Source: Macquaria australasica (taxonomy: Eukaryota > Chordata > Actinopteri > Centrarchiformes > Percichthyidae). Taken from it: 64,000 nucleotides of DNA. The translations under genes and the position numbers were made by a program. The notes beneath the pieces are model-generated. The model was not told where the DNA came from, searched no databases, and worked only from the letters and a program-made list of their open reading frames with translations. The stretch covers positions 372,001-436,000 of the forward strand of contig SEMN01000102.1 in the NCBI GenBank assembly GCA_005408345.1, given 5' to 3'. How positions within the stretch are numbered: position 1 is the first letter of the stretch; every line of letters begins with the position of its first letter. Positions 22,990 to 33,900 of the stretch are shown in pieces.

Positions 22990-23560
22990 ATCTGGGGAGG
23001 AAATTATGCCACCGTTAACATTTCTCATAAATTTGTACTCTTCATCTCCAATTGGATGCTCGGGTTTATTACCCCCAATAAAAACCTTGATTTGTTGTGC
23101 TCTCAAGTGTTTGCTTGATAAGGTTGGAGCACAGTCATCACTTCCAGTGAACTGACAAACCTACATCTCCCTCCCGCTTGTCTTCTATATCCATTTCCAT
23201 ACCGTCTTCCAAAGAAACCGTGTTTCTGATCGTTTGAAATCAAATGAAATTAAAGGATCACAGCACTTTGGGATGGGAATGGGGGAAATTATTTAATTAA
23301 TCTGGCCTCCTCCACTCCAGGTGCAGAGGGTTAATGCAGATGCTCTTTGCCGCAGCTTTGAGATTGCCATAAGTGTTCAATTACACATACTTAAAAAGGC
23401 ACGGGTGAGGCCGCACATTGCCCCCCGATCAGTTCAAGTCCTGATTAATTTCAGATTTATACTGTCATTTGCTTCACCCTTCTAATTTTCCTGCCATGAG
23501 GAATCAGTTTGGAGTTGTACAGGACCTCCTCAACTTTTCTAATTAGATGGACATGAATAT
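22990..23560. promoter_or_regulatory. Candidate conserved regulatory block
   Basis: A repeat-free tract with CTCATCTCCAATTGGATG near 23041, GGGTTTATTACCCCCAATAA near 23063, GAAATTATTTAATTAATCTGG near 23285 and TTTTCTAATTAGATGG near 23535. The density of TAATTA-type words fits a homeodomain-bound enhancer. Not tested by alignment. Confidence 0.35.
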
Positions 23561-23874
23561 AGTGGTACATGTCATTAACAGTGTATTGATGTACATGAAG
23601 CACAGGGACTGCGATGGCACCTGGAGACCAACTGATCTATCAAGAAGCCATGTTCTTTAACTTGTGTCAAATTAAAGCATGCAAAAATATGCATTGGATT
23701 GTCTAACTTGATCATTAATGCTGTCTTAATGTAACTGAGATTTCATTTCATTTGGTCATTTCACAAGTGCTGGTTGAGTATGATATGCATGAGAGAGAAG
23801 TTTAAACATTTGAGTGTATGCCTGTGGTTTCTGTAAGTTTGCACATGGGCGATATTTGCCTCTGTGAGTTGCTT

Positions 23875-24112
23875 AATCAGAATCAGGATCAGCTTTATTG
23901 GCCAGGTGTACACATACAAGGAATTTGACTCCGGTTTTAAGTTTCTCTCAGAGTACTTACACACAGTTCAGAACAATTTACAGGAAGATAGAAATACACA
24001 GCTAAAAACAAGGACAACAAAGCTGATAAAAGCTAGGTTAAAATAAACATAGAACTTAAAAAAAATATATATACAAATATATATACATACATATATATAT
24101 ATATACAAATAG
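23875..24112. repeat. LINE/SINE-type 3' tail with TA-rich end
   Basis: AATCAGAATCAGGATCAGCT, TTTATTGGCCAGGTGTACAC and GGAATTTGACTCCGGTTTTA are phrases of a widely dispersed fish retroelement tail. It runs into a TATATACA-type low-complexity stretch. No reverse transcriptase is present, so this is a tail fragment. Confidence 0.55.
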
Positions 24113-24289
24113 TGCAAAGGAATAAATATTGAATGGGTAAGTCAAAATGATTTTCAAATTCTCCTCACTTTTTGTGCATGGAAATATAAACTATAATTAT
24201 ATTCGGTATATTATGCATATTTTTTCATTTTTTAAAAGAGGATAAAAGCTTTTTTGACATAATAATATAAGCAATGTCTAAACTTCGAG

Positions 24290-25070
24290 CCTCTGGGCGG
24301 CATTTTCTTTGACAGAAGCTGACTAATATCTGAGAGCCGGTGTAGCTAGGAGACACGCTGTCATGTTGTGTAGACTACGAACGTTCATACAATACACTTT
24401 TCTCCTTTTTTCAATAAGCCTACGTAGCGTTGGTTATGTACTGTTAGCAATTTAAGACTTCTTTCCCTTTACAGCATTTGTGAGGACCTGCCGTCATGCT
24501 ATTTGGTTTGTATTCTACCCGGAAAGTAGAAGCTAGCAAGCTAGGTTATCTAGTTTCCACTCAAGTTGAAGGTAGTTAGTATAGTTTGCTAATGTTAGCA
24601 CTGATTCCCACTAGATGCTACTTTTTGTTCATGTTATATCAACATGTGCTGAGTCATCAGCAGCTCCTGCACACTCAGTGTTGTGTTTGTCCCACATCGG
24701 AGAAAAGATGTGCTGGTTGAGTCTTTCTTTCATGGGTCCAGGTGTGGTGACGGCAAATGACCAGACTGTCAGAAGTCACAGCACTGGGTAGTCCTGTAGC
24801 CTCAGCACTCCACACGTCACATTCGTGACACGGAGTAGCTAATGTACGGAGTCACGTGGAAACGTACAGAGTGGGACTAAGCAACACGCCGCCCACTGCC
24901 TTTGTGGCCATTGAAATAAAAGTAATATTACTATTTTTGGTGCCTGCCAACATAAATATTGTACAAATCAAATTACAGTACTGACATAGTCAGTCAGAAC
25001 CAAAAATTCACGCTGCCTGGAGAACACTAATGTAGGGGGCGCCATCACTGCGGAAAAAAAAAAAAAGTTA
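24290..25070. repeat. Interspersed repeat, class unknown
   Basis: CTCAGCACTCCACACGTCAC, GGAGTCACGTGGAAACGTAC, GCAACACGCCGCCCACTGCC and TGTAGGGGGCGCCATCACTG are phrases I recall as dispersed in percomorph genomes. No clear inverted termini were found, so the limits are approximate. Confidence 0.45.
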
Positions 25071-25329
25071 AATTTCTTCTTTTCCAAATAAGTACACAAA
25101 TGGAGGATATACATACTGATTTCTTCGAAAAAATTCATTTTAATTTCAGTTTGACTTCAAACATTTGAGTGTATGGTGTGGGTTTTTTAAAAAGTTTTTA
25201 TATTGACCATGAGTTGCTTGAAATATCCTTTTCCGTGTATATGCCAATCAAAGCTAACATCTAAACATATGAAGCAGTTACATTTACCCCCAATATTATA
25301 TAAATAACAAGCCAAGAGTGTCCTCATTT

Positions 25330-25660
25330 GTCAAAGCAATGGCAACAAGTGAGCCTGATGATTGCTAAAAGATCGCGTTTGTACATCAGAGGCCTTGTCT
25401 CCCTCTGGCCCGCAGACAGGCCCCTCAGCCGGGCCTCCTCCTCCTCCCCCTGAGCCGTGAAGCCAGGGGACGCGTGGGGTCTTTTGTCTGAGCAGTGTGG
25501 GGGGCCGCAGATGTCGTTCCCCAGAGACACAGCGGAGGTTAATGATCTCACAGCCTCTGCTAAAATAAATAAATCATTTCCAGTCAGGAGTCTGCATAAA
25601 TCTTCACTCAAACGGCGATTTGCTGGAGCAAGCACCACCAGTTGCTAATGACTAGTTTTT
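25330..25660. promoter_or_regulatory. Candidate regulatory block, GC-rich core
   Basis: A GC-rich, repeat-free block bounded by AT-rich DNA. It contains GAGGTTAATGATCTCACAGC and AATAAATAAATCATTTCC. Frames on both strands (25324-25638 minus, 25457-25648 plus) lack domains. It could also be an exon of an unrecognised non-coding transcript. Confidence 0.3.
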
Positions 25661-25748
25661 TTTTTTCCTTCCTTGATTGCCCGAGGGGATAGGCTGTGAC
25701 ACAGATGAGTTCTTTCTCTCACTCTCTCCATTCCCCTTCCCTCCCTCC

Positions 25749-25749
<1 letters not shown>

Positions 25750-25801
<52 letters not shown>

Positions 25802-25824
25802 ACACGCACACACACACACACACT
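25750..25824. repeat. Compound (CT)n(CA)n microsatellite
   Basis: About 19 CT units run directly into CA units with a few interruptions. This explains the repetitive frame at 25677-25883. Confidence 0.9.
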
Positions 25825-26324
25825 CACTTTTTGTGGCTATTCTAATTCACAGCGTGTTTTGTCAGGGGACATTAGCTGGCTGACAGGCGTCTGGTTTGGA
25901 TGGGGGGTGTATTTGTAGTGACAGTGGTAGTTGTTTCTTGTTTCAGCTGAGCTGATACTAAGAGACGTGTGTGGGGGTGCTGCTGTCATGCACAACACAG
26001 CGCAGCGCAACACCTCTCTCAATCTCATTCTGGTTCCCTGCATTCGCATATGCTCTCTTCAAGTCAGTATATGGAAGGTAGACTATCCTAATAGAAACTA
26101 TTTTTCGAATTATTATTATTTTTATTATGTGGTTTCATGCTTTCCTGAATTTACCATGATTAATTGAGGCTGCAGTGGTTTCCCATCTAACAGTGCAACA
26201 TCAATTATCTGAGCCTTTGCATTAGGAAGTTAGCATACATTTTGACAAAAACTACATTTTTTTAAAATGCAATTCAAATTTTAGGCTGATTTTGATTTTG
26301 CAAAACCTTTCTGTTTTATGTAGA
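25825..26324. other. Non-coding DNA, nothing identified
   Basis: No repeat or exon could be supported. Confidence 0.4.
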
Positions 26325-26640
26325 ACAGAAATTATTAGTTGAATAATCGATTAGTCAAGTGACAGAAAATTAATCAGCAGCTATTTTGATTACTGATCTA
26401 TTCAGTTTTTTTTTTTCAAGGACAAAACGCCCAAAATTCTCTGGTTGCACCTTCTTCAATGTTAAGATTTGCTGCTTTTCTCTGTTTTATATAATTGTAA
26501 ACTAAACGTCTTTGCGTTTTGAACCGTTGGTTGAATAAAAGAAGCAATTTGAACATGACACTTAGGGCTCTTGAAAATTATAACAGGCGTTTTTCACTTA
26601 TTTTCTCACATTGTATGGACAAAATAATTAATCGGTGTAC
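26325..26640 (-). mobile_element. AGGGCTGCA-family MITE, end-truncated
   Basis: Phrases AATAATCGATTAGTC, GACAGAAAATTAATCAGCAG and GTCTTTGCGTTTTGAACCGT match the reverse of the copies at 5944-6584. Both terminal repeats are absent. Confidence 0.55.
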
Positions 26641-27429
26641 TACTTTTATCCAATGTATTATCCACAGTGGTCTGGATTATTAGGTCACCCTTGTGCTTAA
26701 TATTGACAAATGCATCAACTAAATGATTTCAAAATGCAGCCTGAACACTTGCTCTCATGCAGTGCCAAACACCATCCCAAAAGATGTGAAATTATATACT
26801 CATTTGTTTATTCTTAAGCTATGTAATTACAGTAAGTTGTAACAGAATGACTGACAGGTTGAACTACATACAGTATAATGGCACAGTAGTTACTTGTGTC
26901 ACTAATTAGTGAAGAGTCACTACTTGTGTGGCTTTAGCTGTTTAAGTCATCAATAGACATGGCTCAGTAATCAATGAACCCATTCAGAGCTAATTAAGAG
27001 AGTCACACTCAAGCAGTGCCATGTCACGATGAATGATTTATCTTAATATAAGCAATTAAAACAAAGTCATAATGTTAAAAATTACCATTCAGTACATGTG
27101 AATTACTTGAAGGAACAACCTGTATGTAAGAGAACTTGCTGTTGTTAATATTAACGAAATATGAATTAAACCTGGTTCATTTCGTCACCATGATCAGCTT
27201 ATTTTAAACATATGGCCTACACGGCAATCAGGGCATTCAGTTTAAAAAATGTTGACATTTCTGTCTTCAATATATCTGATATATATCAGAGTAGAGTTTA
27301 ACAGACACGCTTTGCACCCACGGCACACTACCTCGACAAAGAAAATGCATGTATGGATCTTTATTTCAAGGTGAAAGAGGAGTCAAACACACTTACAAAT
27401 TACAGATCAAATCATAAATATATTGACGG
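26641..27429. other. AT-rich non-coding DNA, nothing identified
   Basis: Contains a small palindrome CTGATATATATCAG near 27276-27289. No gene was seen. Confidence 0.4.
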
Positions 27430-27900
27430 GTGAGGTTTAAAAAAAAAAAGCAACAACAAAGTCAATAAATAAAGTCATTACCAGAGCTTAGAACAGAGGC
27501 ACCCGATTTTCTCTTTTATCCTGCAATAACAAAAAGAAGAAGAAGACAGAGGAGGAAGAAATAACAAAAAAAAAGAGAGAGAGAAAGAATTGCACAGAGG
27601 CTTTTCTTTTCTTTAAAATGCTGCATTAGGTCTTTTCCTGCAGTCAGTTTTCATAGTTCAAAGCTGGCAGTTCAATAAATAGCTGGAACTGGCACATCTC
27701 TGTTCTTGCAAAAAGAAATCAATGTTAATCCTATTACCGGCAGTTATCACCTAGCCCAGAAACGGTGGCAAGTAAGGAAAAAAAAAAAAGGAGAAAAAAA
27801 AAAAACTGAGATGTCAAAGCGGGAAGGGGAGAGAGAGCGAGAGAAAGGGAGAGAGAGAGCGAGTCACCCTTCATTCACTTTCAAACACAGTTTTGATAAT
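27430..27900. promoter_or_regulatory. Candidate regulatory core inside purine-rich DNA
   Basis: The unique part (about 27640-27770) has AGCTGGCAGTTCAATAAATA and CCTATTACCGGCAGTTATC. It is flanked by AAG/GA purine tracts at 27530-27590 and 27775-27860. The lysine/arginine-rich frame at 27706-27912 is translated purine tract and not a gene. Confidence 0.25.
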
Positions 27901-27922
27901 TTACTTCTGTAGAAGAAGAAGA

Positions 27923-27956
27923 AGGGTGGCGGGGGTGGGGGGGATGGGAGGAGGGG
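27923..27956 (+). other. G-rich tract with quadruplex potential
   Basis: At least four runs of three or more G (GGG, GGGGG, a longer G run, GGG, GGGG) occur within 34 bases, separated by short spacers. This satisfies the usual intramolecular G-quadruplex pattern on the plus strand. Confidence 0.6.
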
Positions 27957-27980
27957 TGTGAGCTTCAGTTACTAGGAAAT

Positions 27981-28031
27981 GTGTGTGTGCGTGTGTGTGT
28001 GTGTGTGTGTTTGTGCGCGCGTGTGTGTGTG
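27981..28031. repeat. (GT)n microsatellite with GC interruptions
   Basis: A GT run with embedded GCGCGC, giving the cysteine/valine-rich frame at 27979. Confidence 0.9.
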
Positions 28032-28049
28032 CTTGTATGCCTGTGGAGA

Positions 28050-28280
28050 GGGGGGTCCAGGGCTACTGATGTATTCGCACATAATGCTTGGATCAGACCC
28101 TGCTGCTGTAAGCAAGATGTTTGAGGCACAAAACATCATTTTTGAAAAATGTTCACACTGCTTAGCAATCCTCTTCCTGGAGCGCCCTGACATCTGGCCT
28201 TTCTCCTTCTCCCCTTCTCCCACTTCCAGTCCACCCTCTTTGCTTCTCGCTTGGTTTTGGGGGAATTGAGGGCTGGTACT
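28050..28280. promoter_or_regulatory. Candidate conserved regulatory block
   Basis: A repeat-free block (CACATAATGCTTGGATCAG, ATGTTTGAGGCACAAAACA) next to the microsatellite. The frames across it start inside the GT run. Inference only. Confidence 0.25.
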
Positions 28281-28470
28281 GTGGCATAGTGAAAGAAAAT
28301 TATTACTGCACTAACTGCATAGGTGCTTTACTAGTCTTAAAGAAAAGTCGTTTTCAAGATAAAAACGGTCAGTCAAGCCTTGAATTAAAATGATTGATTT
28401 TCAAGTAGAGTTATTTTGGGATGGTCTGGTTCTTTTCTCCTTTTAAAAATGAGTGATATCATTTAATGTA

Positions 28471-28707
28471 GGGCTGCAACTAACAATTATTTTCATTATC
28501 GAATAATCCAAGAAAATAGTGGAAAAATACCCACAATCACAATTTTTTAAAGCCCAAGGTAGTGTCTTCAGAGGTCCTGTTTTGTCAGACCAACAGTTCA
28601 AAACCTTAAGATGTAATGGCAACCAGAGGGGAGCTGACATGATTAGTCGATATATTGATTAGTGGGTAATTTATTGGCAATTTATTTACATAGTCGATCG
28701 TAGCTGC
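28471..28707 (+). mobile_element. AGGGCTGCA-family MITE, internally deleted
   Basis: It starts GGGCTGCAACTAACAATTAT and ends near GATCGTAGCTGCA. The middle (TTGTCAGACCAACAGTTCAA) places it in the family of 5944-6584, with much of the interior missing. Confidence 0.65.
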
Positions 28708-28715
28708 AAAAAGCA

Positions 28716-29064
28716 TAGTTAACTGTTAATAAGTGCATAATAAAGGATTTATTAACCTTAATAAAGCATTAAGGCTTTAGATCCGGAAGTAAAGCTTTAG
28801 TAAAGGTTTAACAATGAGTTTGTAATGCTATTATAAACAATTTTAAGACACTCATAGGGCTTTTATTAATGTTCTTAAGCAGTCTATAAATTGTTAAGTT
28901 TCATATAAGTGCTTATAAATGTCTTGTAATGTCACATTAATCGTGTTTATGATGCTATTATTAACACTTATATAGTCTTATTAACACATAATAATGTTAA
29001 TAAGGACCTAAGGGCCTTATTAACTAACACTTATTACACGGACCTTAATATAAAGCGTTACCGA
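28716..29064 (-). mobile_element. GGTAACGCTTTA-ended MITE
   Basis: Read on the minus strand it begins GGTAACGCTTTATATTAAGG and contains many TTAATAAG and TTATTAAC words, typical of a teleost MITE with GGTAACACTTTA termini. The far end is decayed. It lies between two opposed AGGGCTGCA-family copies. Confidence 0.55.
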
Positions 29065-29065
29065 A

Positions 29066-29503
29066 AATAATTATTGACAAATGATATTTTAAGGTAAAAA
29101 AAAAAATTGATAATGGCAAACAGAGAGGAGTAAACTTACTTAATCTACACTCTGTTTTTCGGACAAAACAAGACATTTTAAGCCGGCTCTGGGAATTTGT
29201 GACTACAGACCTAACGGTTAACCAGCCAAATCTCTTTTTTCCAAGCAAAAAAAAAAGAAAAAGCCAAACTTTTGCTTGCAGCTTTTCAAATGTGTGGATT
29301 TTGATGCTTGTCTTTGTCATATATGATAGTAAACTTTTAGGTTTTGCACTGTTTGACAAAACGAGACATTTGAAGACATCGGGCAAATTATAATGAGCAT
29401 TTTTCATTATTTTCTGACATTTAATAGACAATGAATCGATTAATGGGGAAAATATTTGGCACATTGGTTGATAATGTAAATAATTTTTAGTTGCAGCCCT
29501 ACT
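29066..29503 (-). mobile_element. AGGGCTGCA-family MITE
   Basis: The right edge TTTTTAGTTGCAGCCCTA is the inverted end of the family. GGACAAAACAAGACATTTTA and the similar ACAAAACGAGACATTTGAAG give two copies of the same internal segment, so part of it is duplicated. The 167-codon minus frame at 29045-29548 is repeat sequence. Confidence 0.6.
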
Positions 29504-29639
29504 CCCCCTTTGACTGAATATCAGTACCACAGGAGATGTGGATTGCACTTTGGAGTGTTCTATAAATGTATATATTTAGTGCAAACAAAACTCAAAAGAA
29601 AACACGCTGCCATTAAAAATCGCATTTCTCCAATGAACA
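29504..29639. other. Non-coding DNA, nothing identified
   Basis: Short spacer. Confidence 0.4.
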
Positions 29640-30340
29640 CACCAAAACCCTAGATTAGGCCTAATCACTGTCACCAGGAAGCAGAATCAGGCCCTCTCAC
29701 TGGCGGATTAAGTCTTCTGTTGTTGTTGTCCTTATTGTTATTGCTGAGAAATAATTACAGCTGAATCTCATCAAAGCCAATTCAACTCTTGGCAGGACTC
29801 TGCTCTGTTTTTCTCTTCTTTTTTTTTCTTTTTTCAGCGAGGAACCTGAGTTTCCCCCTGCACGAAAGTAAAAAATTAAAGGAGTTAAATACTCGCGGTG
29901 AGATGAGGGGAAACTGAGGAGCCGTGGATGGGCTGGAGGAGAAGTCTCACTGCCTTCAAATACTCTTGTTCCAAAGAATGACAAAATGCATCCTGCTGAC
30001 ATAGGTTTTCACCTTGACTTGACTGACTTTGTATGAATTTATTTCCTGCGCCGCGTGAAAGCAAGTGACCCCATTCCAGCCCAGCCCATTCTGTATTCTT
30101 ATAATAAATTAGATGGCGATGCAGGGGCTTTAACATGTAAAATAGTGGTGACATGCTAAATAATGAGGCAGGCCAGAATTATGTAGTGCTGGCGTGCAGG
30201 CTCTGGGGTATTCCCAGGCCTCGGAGTAGCCCGGGCCTCCTCCTCAGTGCCTGCTGCTCTGAGGGAGCAGAGGGCTGAGCGTGCGGGGGGGGGGGGGCCC
30301 ACTGAATATGAAAATGGAATTAATGTACCAACGCCCAAAG
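29640..30340. promoter_or_regulatory. Candidate regulatory interval with G13 tract
   Basis: Repeat-poor DNA with CCTAATCACTGTCACCAGG near 29658, GAGAAATAATTACAGCTGAA near 29745 and GAATTTATTTCCTGCGCCGC near 30035. A pure G run of 13 bases lies at 30285-30297. Frames on both strands have no domains. The regulatory role is inference. Confidence 0.3.
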
Positions 30341-30930
30341 GTAGATTACACTGTGGCAACCCTTTTGGCCATGCTTTCCTCTGTTTGGGACTAACAACAA
30401 AAAGAGAAACGTTTTATTCATCATGGAAATTTGGGTTTTTATTACTCCCTGGTGGAATTTGAGATGTATTATGCTGTTCTCTTTTTTTTGATGCAGTAGG
30501 TCATTTCAATACGGCGCATTGAGGTATAATGTCTCGATCATCTTGGCCATGTTTGGGCAGTTCATTCATAGTGTGTTTTGGGGAGTGATGCACATCCAGG
30601 AGTGAGCAATGATTGCGATAAAGATGCAGAGTGTGACAGAGTGTGAGCCGTGTGACTTCTAGGCAGAATGTAATCATCTTACAATGACTTTGTCGCTTCG
30701 GAAACAGCAGCTGTTTGACTATTATCATTGTTACTTTTGAATACTGAGTATATTTAGTGTTGGAGTGTTGTGCAACCTTGAAGCTCTATGGTAAACGCCA
30801 CTGTTTTATTGCCATTGTCACAGCAGGAGACAGATTTACCAGGTTTAATACAGGCGATTTTAGTTTGCAACAAACATGCTGTAAACCTGCTTTACAACCC
30901 CTCCCCCCCCCACCCCTGGCTTTTTGTCCA
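30341..30930. other. Non-coding DNA, nothing identified
   Basis: A C-rich run lies near 30902-30916. No exon or repeat family was assigned. Confidence 0.4.
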
Positions 30931-30939
30931 GAGGGGGAT

Positions 30940-31720
30940 TAACTGATGAGCATTGCCTGTCCTTCAGGTGACACACATGGTGCAATCCAAACTCGCATCA
31001 CACTTTATTGCCATCTCAGTAAATACAAGAGTGACGGATGATCTGTTAGCTCATTAGAAAACATTTGAGCTAAATTCATTTCTGTCGGTGTGTCAAACAC
31101 AAACGCTGGCATTCTCTTAAAAGTGTTTGGGGCGATAAAGCCAGAGATGCTTTGGGATTTGTTGCAGGATGACAAATGACCTCATCCTCTCTGTTTTCTT
31201 TTCACTTTTTGCCAGCTTTCCTGTCTGGCGCAGACAGTTGTTGTTATAATGGGTGATATGTTATATGTGCGCACGCTGGCTGGATTAAATTTTTAATGGC
31301 TCCAAGGGCAGTTGTCCTGGCCGTAAAAAAAAAAAAAACTGCTGCGACAGTGTGAAAGAGGGTTATTGCAAATACGTTTCTGTTCTTCTCTCGACGGATC
31401 GTGAGACACCTGCGCCACAACAAGTTTTTGCAACTTTCTGATACTGACGCTGCAAACTAGAGAGCGGGCCTGTTTGAACTCAAGATCAGCAAAACACAAG
31501 TTTCATCAGACAAATGGGTGCAACAAGAGGGCAATCAGTATTCACGGGGTGATGTTATGAAGTGGGAGATCACTTCAAACCTGATGTGAGTTATGTGCGC
31601 TGATTGTCACCCAACATTATGCACAGTGTTTGAGGCTAAATAACCCAGTGTGTGGATCATAAACTGTTCCTCTTGCGTGCCACCTTGATGCGAGGGAGGC
31701 TCCCCCCCTCATAAACAACT
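30940..31720. promoter_or_regulatory. Candidate conserved regulatory block
   Basis: Long repeat-free DNA (apart from a poly-A run at about 31324-31338) containing GCTGGCTGGATTAAATTTTT near 31274, GTTAGCTCATTAGAAAAC near 31046 and GAGGCTAAATAACCCAGTG near 31631. Composition and lack of repeats suggest constraint; no alignment was possible. Confidence 0.3.
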
Positions 31721-32960
31721 CTGTCATTTTAAGTAAGTATTGCCCTGCTTACCCGGCACCTTTCGTGCGTGAGCTGCACCTAATTTAGAAGCTTTTAAAT
31801 CTTTCGCAAGTGTTGTTGTGAGAAATGCCTGGTTGCAAATGTCTTTTATTGAATGCTGACTCTGTAGTATTACAGGCTTGCAGATATGCCTGGCGTAATA
31901 TGTCCCTATAGCTTTATCTTGTAATAGTAAAGTGTATTAATTTTCTTGGACTGGAAGAGTGTGTGAAGGGTTAGAATTGACTCTATTTGGGATTGGAGCG
32001 ACTTGCCACTGACTCCAAAAGATGGTTTTTCACGCAAGGACTGCAAAAGATGAAGCGGAGAGAAAGAAACATGCTTTTAGTGGGTAGATTTCTTAAGTAA
32101 GCCTGCCGGTTTATCACAATCCATCATGAGGAGTGGGATCTGAGTAATTAAGGACTTTTCCAGGAGTGGCATTCTTGAAATTGGAATTGAAAGTCCACTT
32201 AGCATGGTCACTGACACGGATTCACCTATGAAGTTGTGCTTCATACTAATTTACTGTATAATGTGAGCACCATTTGACAGAGAGCTTTTCTCAGTCACAG
32301 TAGCAGGCCCTGTGTGTTTGTTATATACAGCACAGAGGCAGACTATTTCTATATGAGTTAAATGGAGGTGGTGTGACTTTATGTAAACTGTCTGAAAGTC
32401 TGTCATAGCTGCATGCTTTACACGACTGACTGTATGTAATTTGATTTGCACACTATTCAAATCTAACATCTTTTTTGTGATTGGCTTATGGACAGATATA
32501 AAAAGCCAATAGAAGTTCACACATGTCTGTCAGCTATAGCAATTTCAAGTTTCTTTGTCAGCAGCCTTCAAAACATTTTAAAGAAAAAATCAGTTTGCGC
32601 AGAAATGCGGAAATAAATAATTTTTTCTGCCTTATGTTTAGCACGAACAATTATTCTGTCATCTGTATGTTAGGATAAATAAGTTAATTCCATCTACAAA
32701 TTGTCCTTTGAAGGTGTTTAAAGTCGAACCTACAATCAAGCTGACTAAAGAGTCTTGTATTTGCTCAGATAAAAACACTATACACTCCTCTCTAAGCTGT
32801 GAGGAAATGGCAAAATGGAGGAGACTACCGGCGGTCTCCCAAGTTTGTACAGCAGTGCTTTTCTGATAATGCCACACATTCGGGTTTCTGCTTTCAGTAG
32901 CCTTCGCACGAGTGCTCCAGTCTCACACGGCACTTAAGTGTGATTAATAAGGTGCAGTGT

Positions 32961-32962
<2 letters not shown>
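31721..32962. other. Repeat-poor non-coding DNA
   Basis: No transposon was recognised. A possible regulatory core around 32030-32220 (CTGCCGGTTTATCACAATCC, TGAGTAATTAAGGAC) is weakly suggested. Frames at 32251-32877 have no domains. Confidence 0.35.
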
Positions 32963-33003
<41 letters not shown>

Positions 33004-33043
33004 GGGTGGGGGGGATTGAGGTGGTGGTGGTGGTGGTGGTGGG
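32963..33043. repeat. Compound (GT)n and (GGT)n microsatellite with G runs
   Basis: About 18 GT units, then GGGG and G7-8 runs, then about seven GGT units. The G runs with GGT repeats also have quadruplex potential on the plus strand. It explains the tryptophan-rich frame at 33016. Confidence 0.9.
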
Positions 33044-33660
33044 GGAGTTTATGTCAAGATAAACGTGGAAATGACCTAGCAGTCACCAGCTTTTTCCTTT
33101 CGGCAACTGCACAGTGCCTAGCTCGAGAGCAGGAGAGGCTGGGGTTTTTATCAAGCCGAGGGCTCAGACCACCAGAGGCTCTTGTGAAGGAAGGAAATTA
33201 CCGGGTGCAAACATTCACAATACCCCAACTCAATTCCCCCTCCCTCATCTCTCTCTTTTCCTTCTCTCTCTGACTTCCACTCTCCTGTCCCTATGTTTAT
33301 CAGGTTTTGGGGCACTGTATTTTGATGTCAATAAGCAATTTTTCTTGCCTGGTCTCCTGCCTGACCCCTTTAATCCATCAATATATTATTAGAGATAAAG
33401 TTTTGTGGACGCCTGCTGCAGTCACAAGATAAATGACATCTCTGAAGTCACGCATTAAAGACTAGATTAAGGCCTTGTGACTGTGTCTTCAGTGCTCATC
33501 TGTGCGCCTCTGTCCAACCTATCACACTAAGTGACAAGAAAGAAAAATAATGAACTGAGGCAGAAAAAGCAAAGAGATATTTCTTACACACACAACCCGC
33601 GTCTGTCTTCAGCCAGGATTAGGACGCATTAGAGGTGTGCTGGAGAAGGGGAGAGAGGCA
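33044..33660. other. Non-coding DNA with pyrimidine-rich stretch
   Basis: A TCTCTCTTTTCCTTCTCTCT-type tract lies near 33248-33290. Nothing else was assigned. Confidence 0.4.
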
Positions 33661-33900
33661 GCAAGGGGGACGTCACTGTTTGTGTATGTCTAGGCTGAAA
33701 GAAAGGGAATTTCAACCCTCTATTGCTTTTCAACTGAAGGAAAACAATGCAAGCTTCATTTTTTTAGCCAGCAGATGGAACGATTTTAATAATCAAATTG
33801 TACATTTGAACCGCATATATAAAAGCTTTGGATTAGATTCATGGCTTAATAAACTAAGGGACTGTAAAAAAAATTATTTGAGTGGGAAGGGGGGCTAAGC
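33661..33900. promoter_or_regulatory. Candidate conserved regulatory block
   Basis: A repeat-free segment with CGATTTTAATAATCAAATTG and CATATATAAAAGCTTTGG, the latter a TATA-like word near 33816-33825. The plus frame at 33635-33898 has no recognisable domain. Confidence 0.25.

Noticed and set aside
27706..27912. A lysine/arginine/glutamate-rich frame
   Set aside because: It is a translated purine tract.
29045..29548. A 167-codon minus-strand open frame
   Set aside because: It coincides with a MITE copy of a family known to be non-coding.
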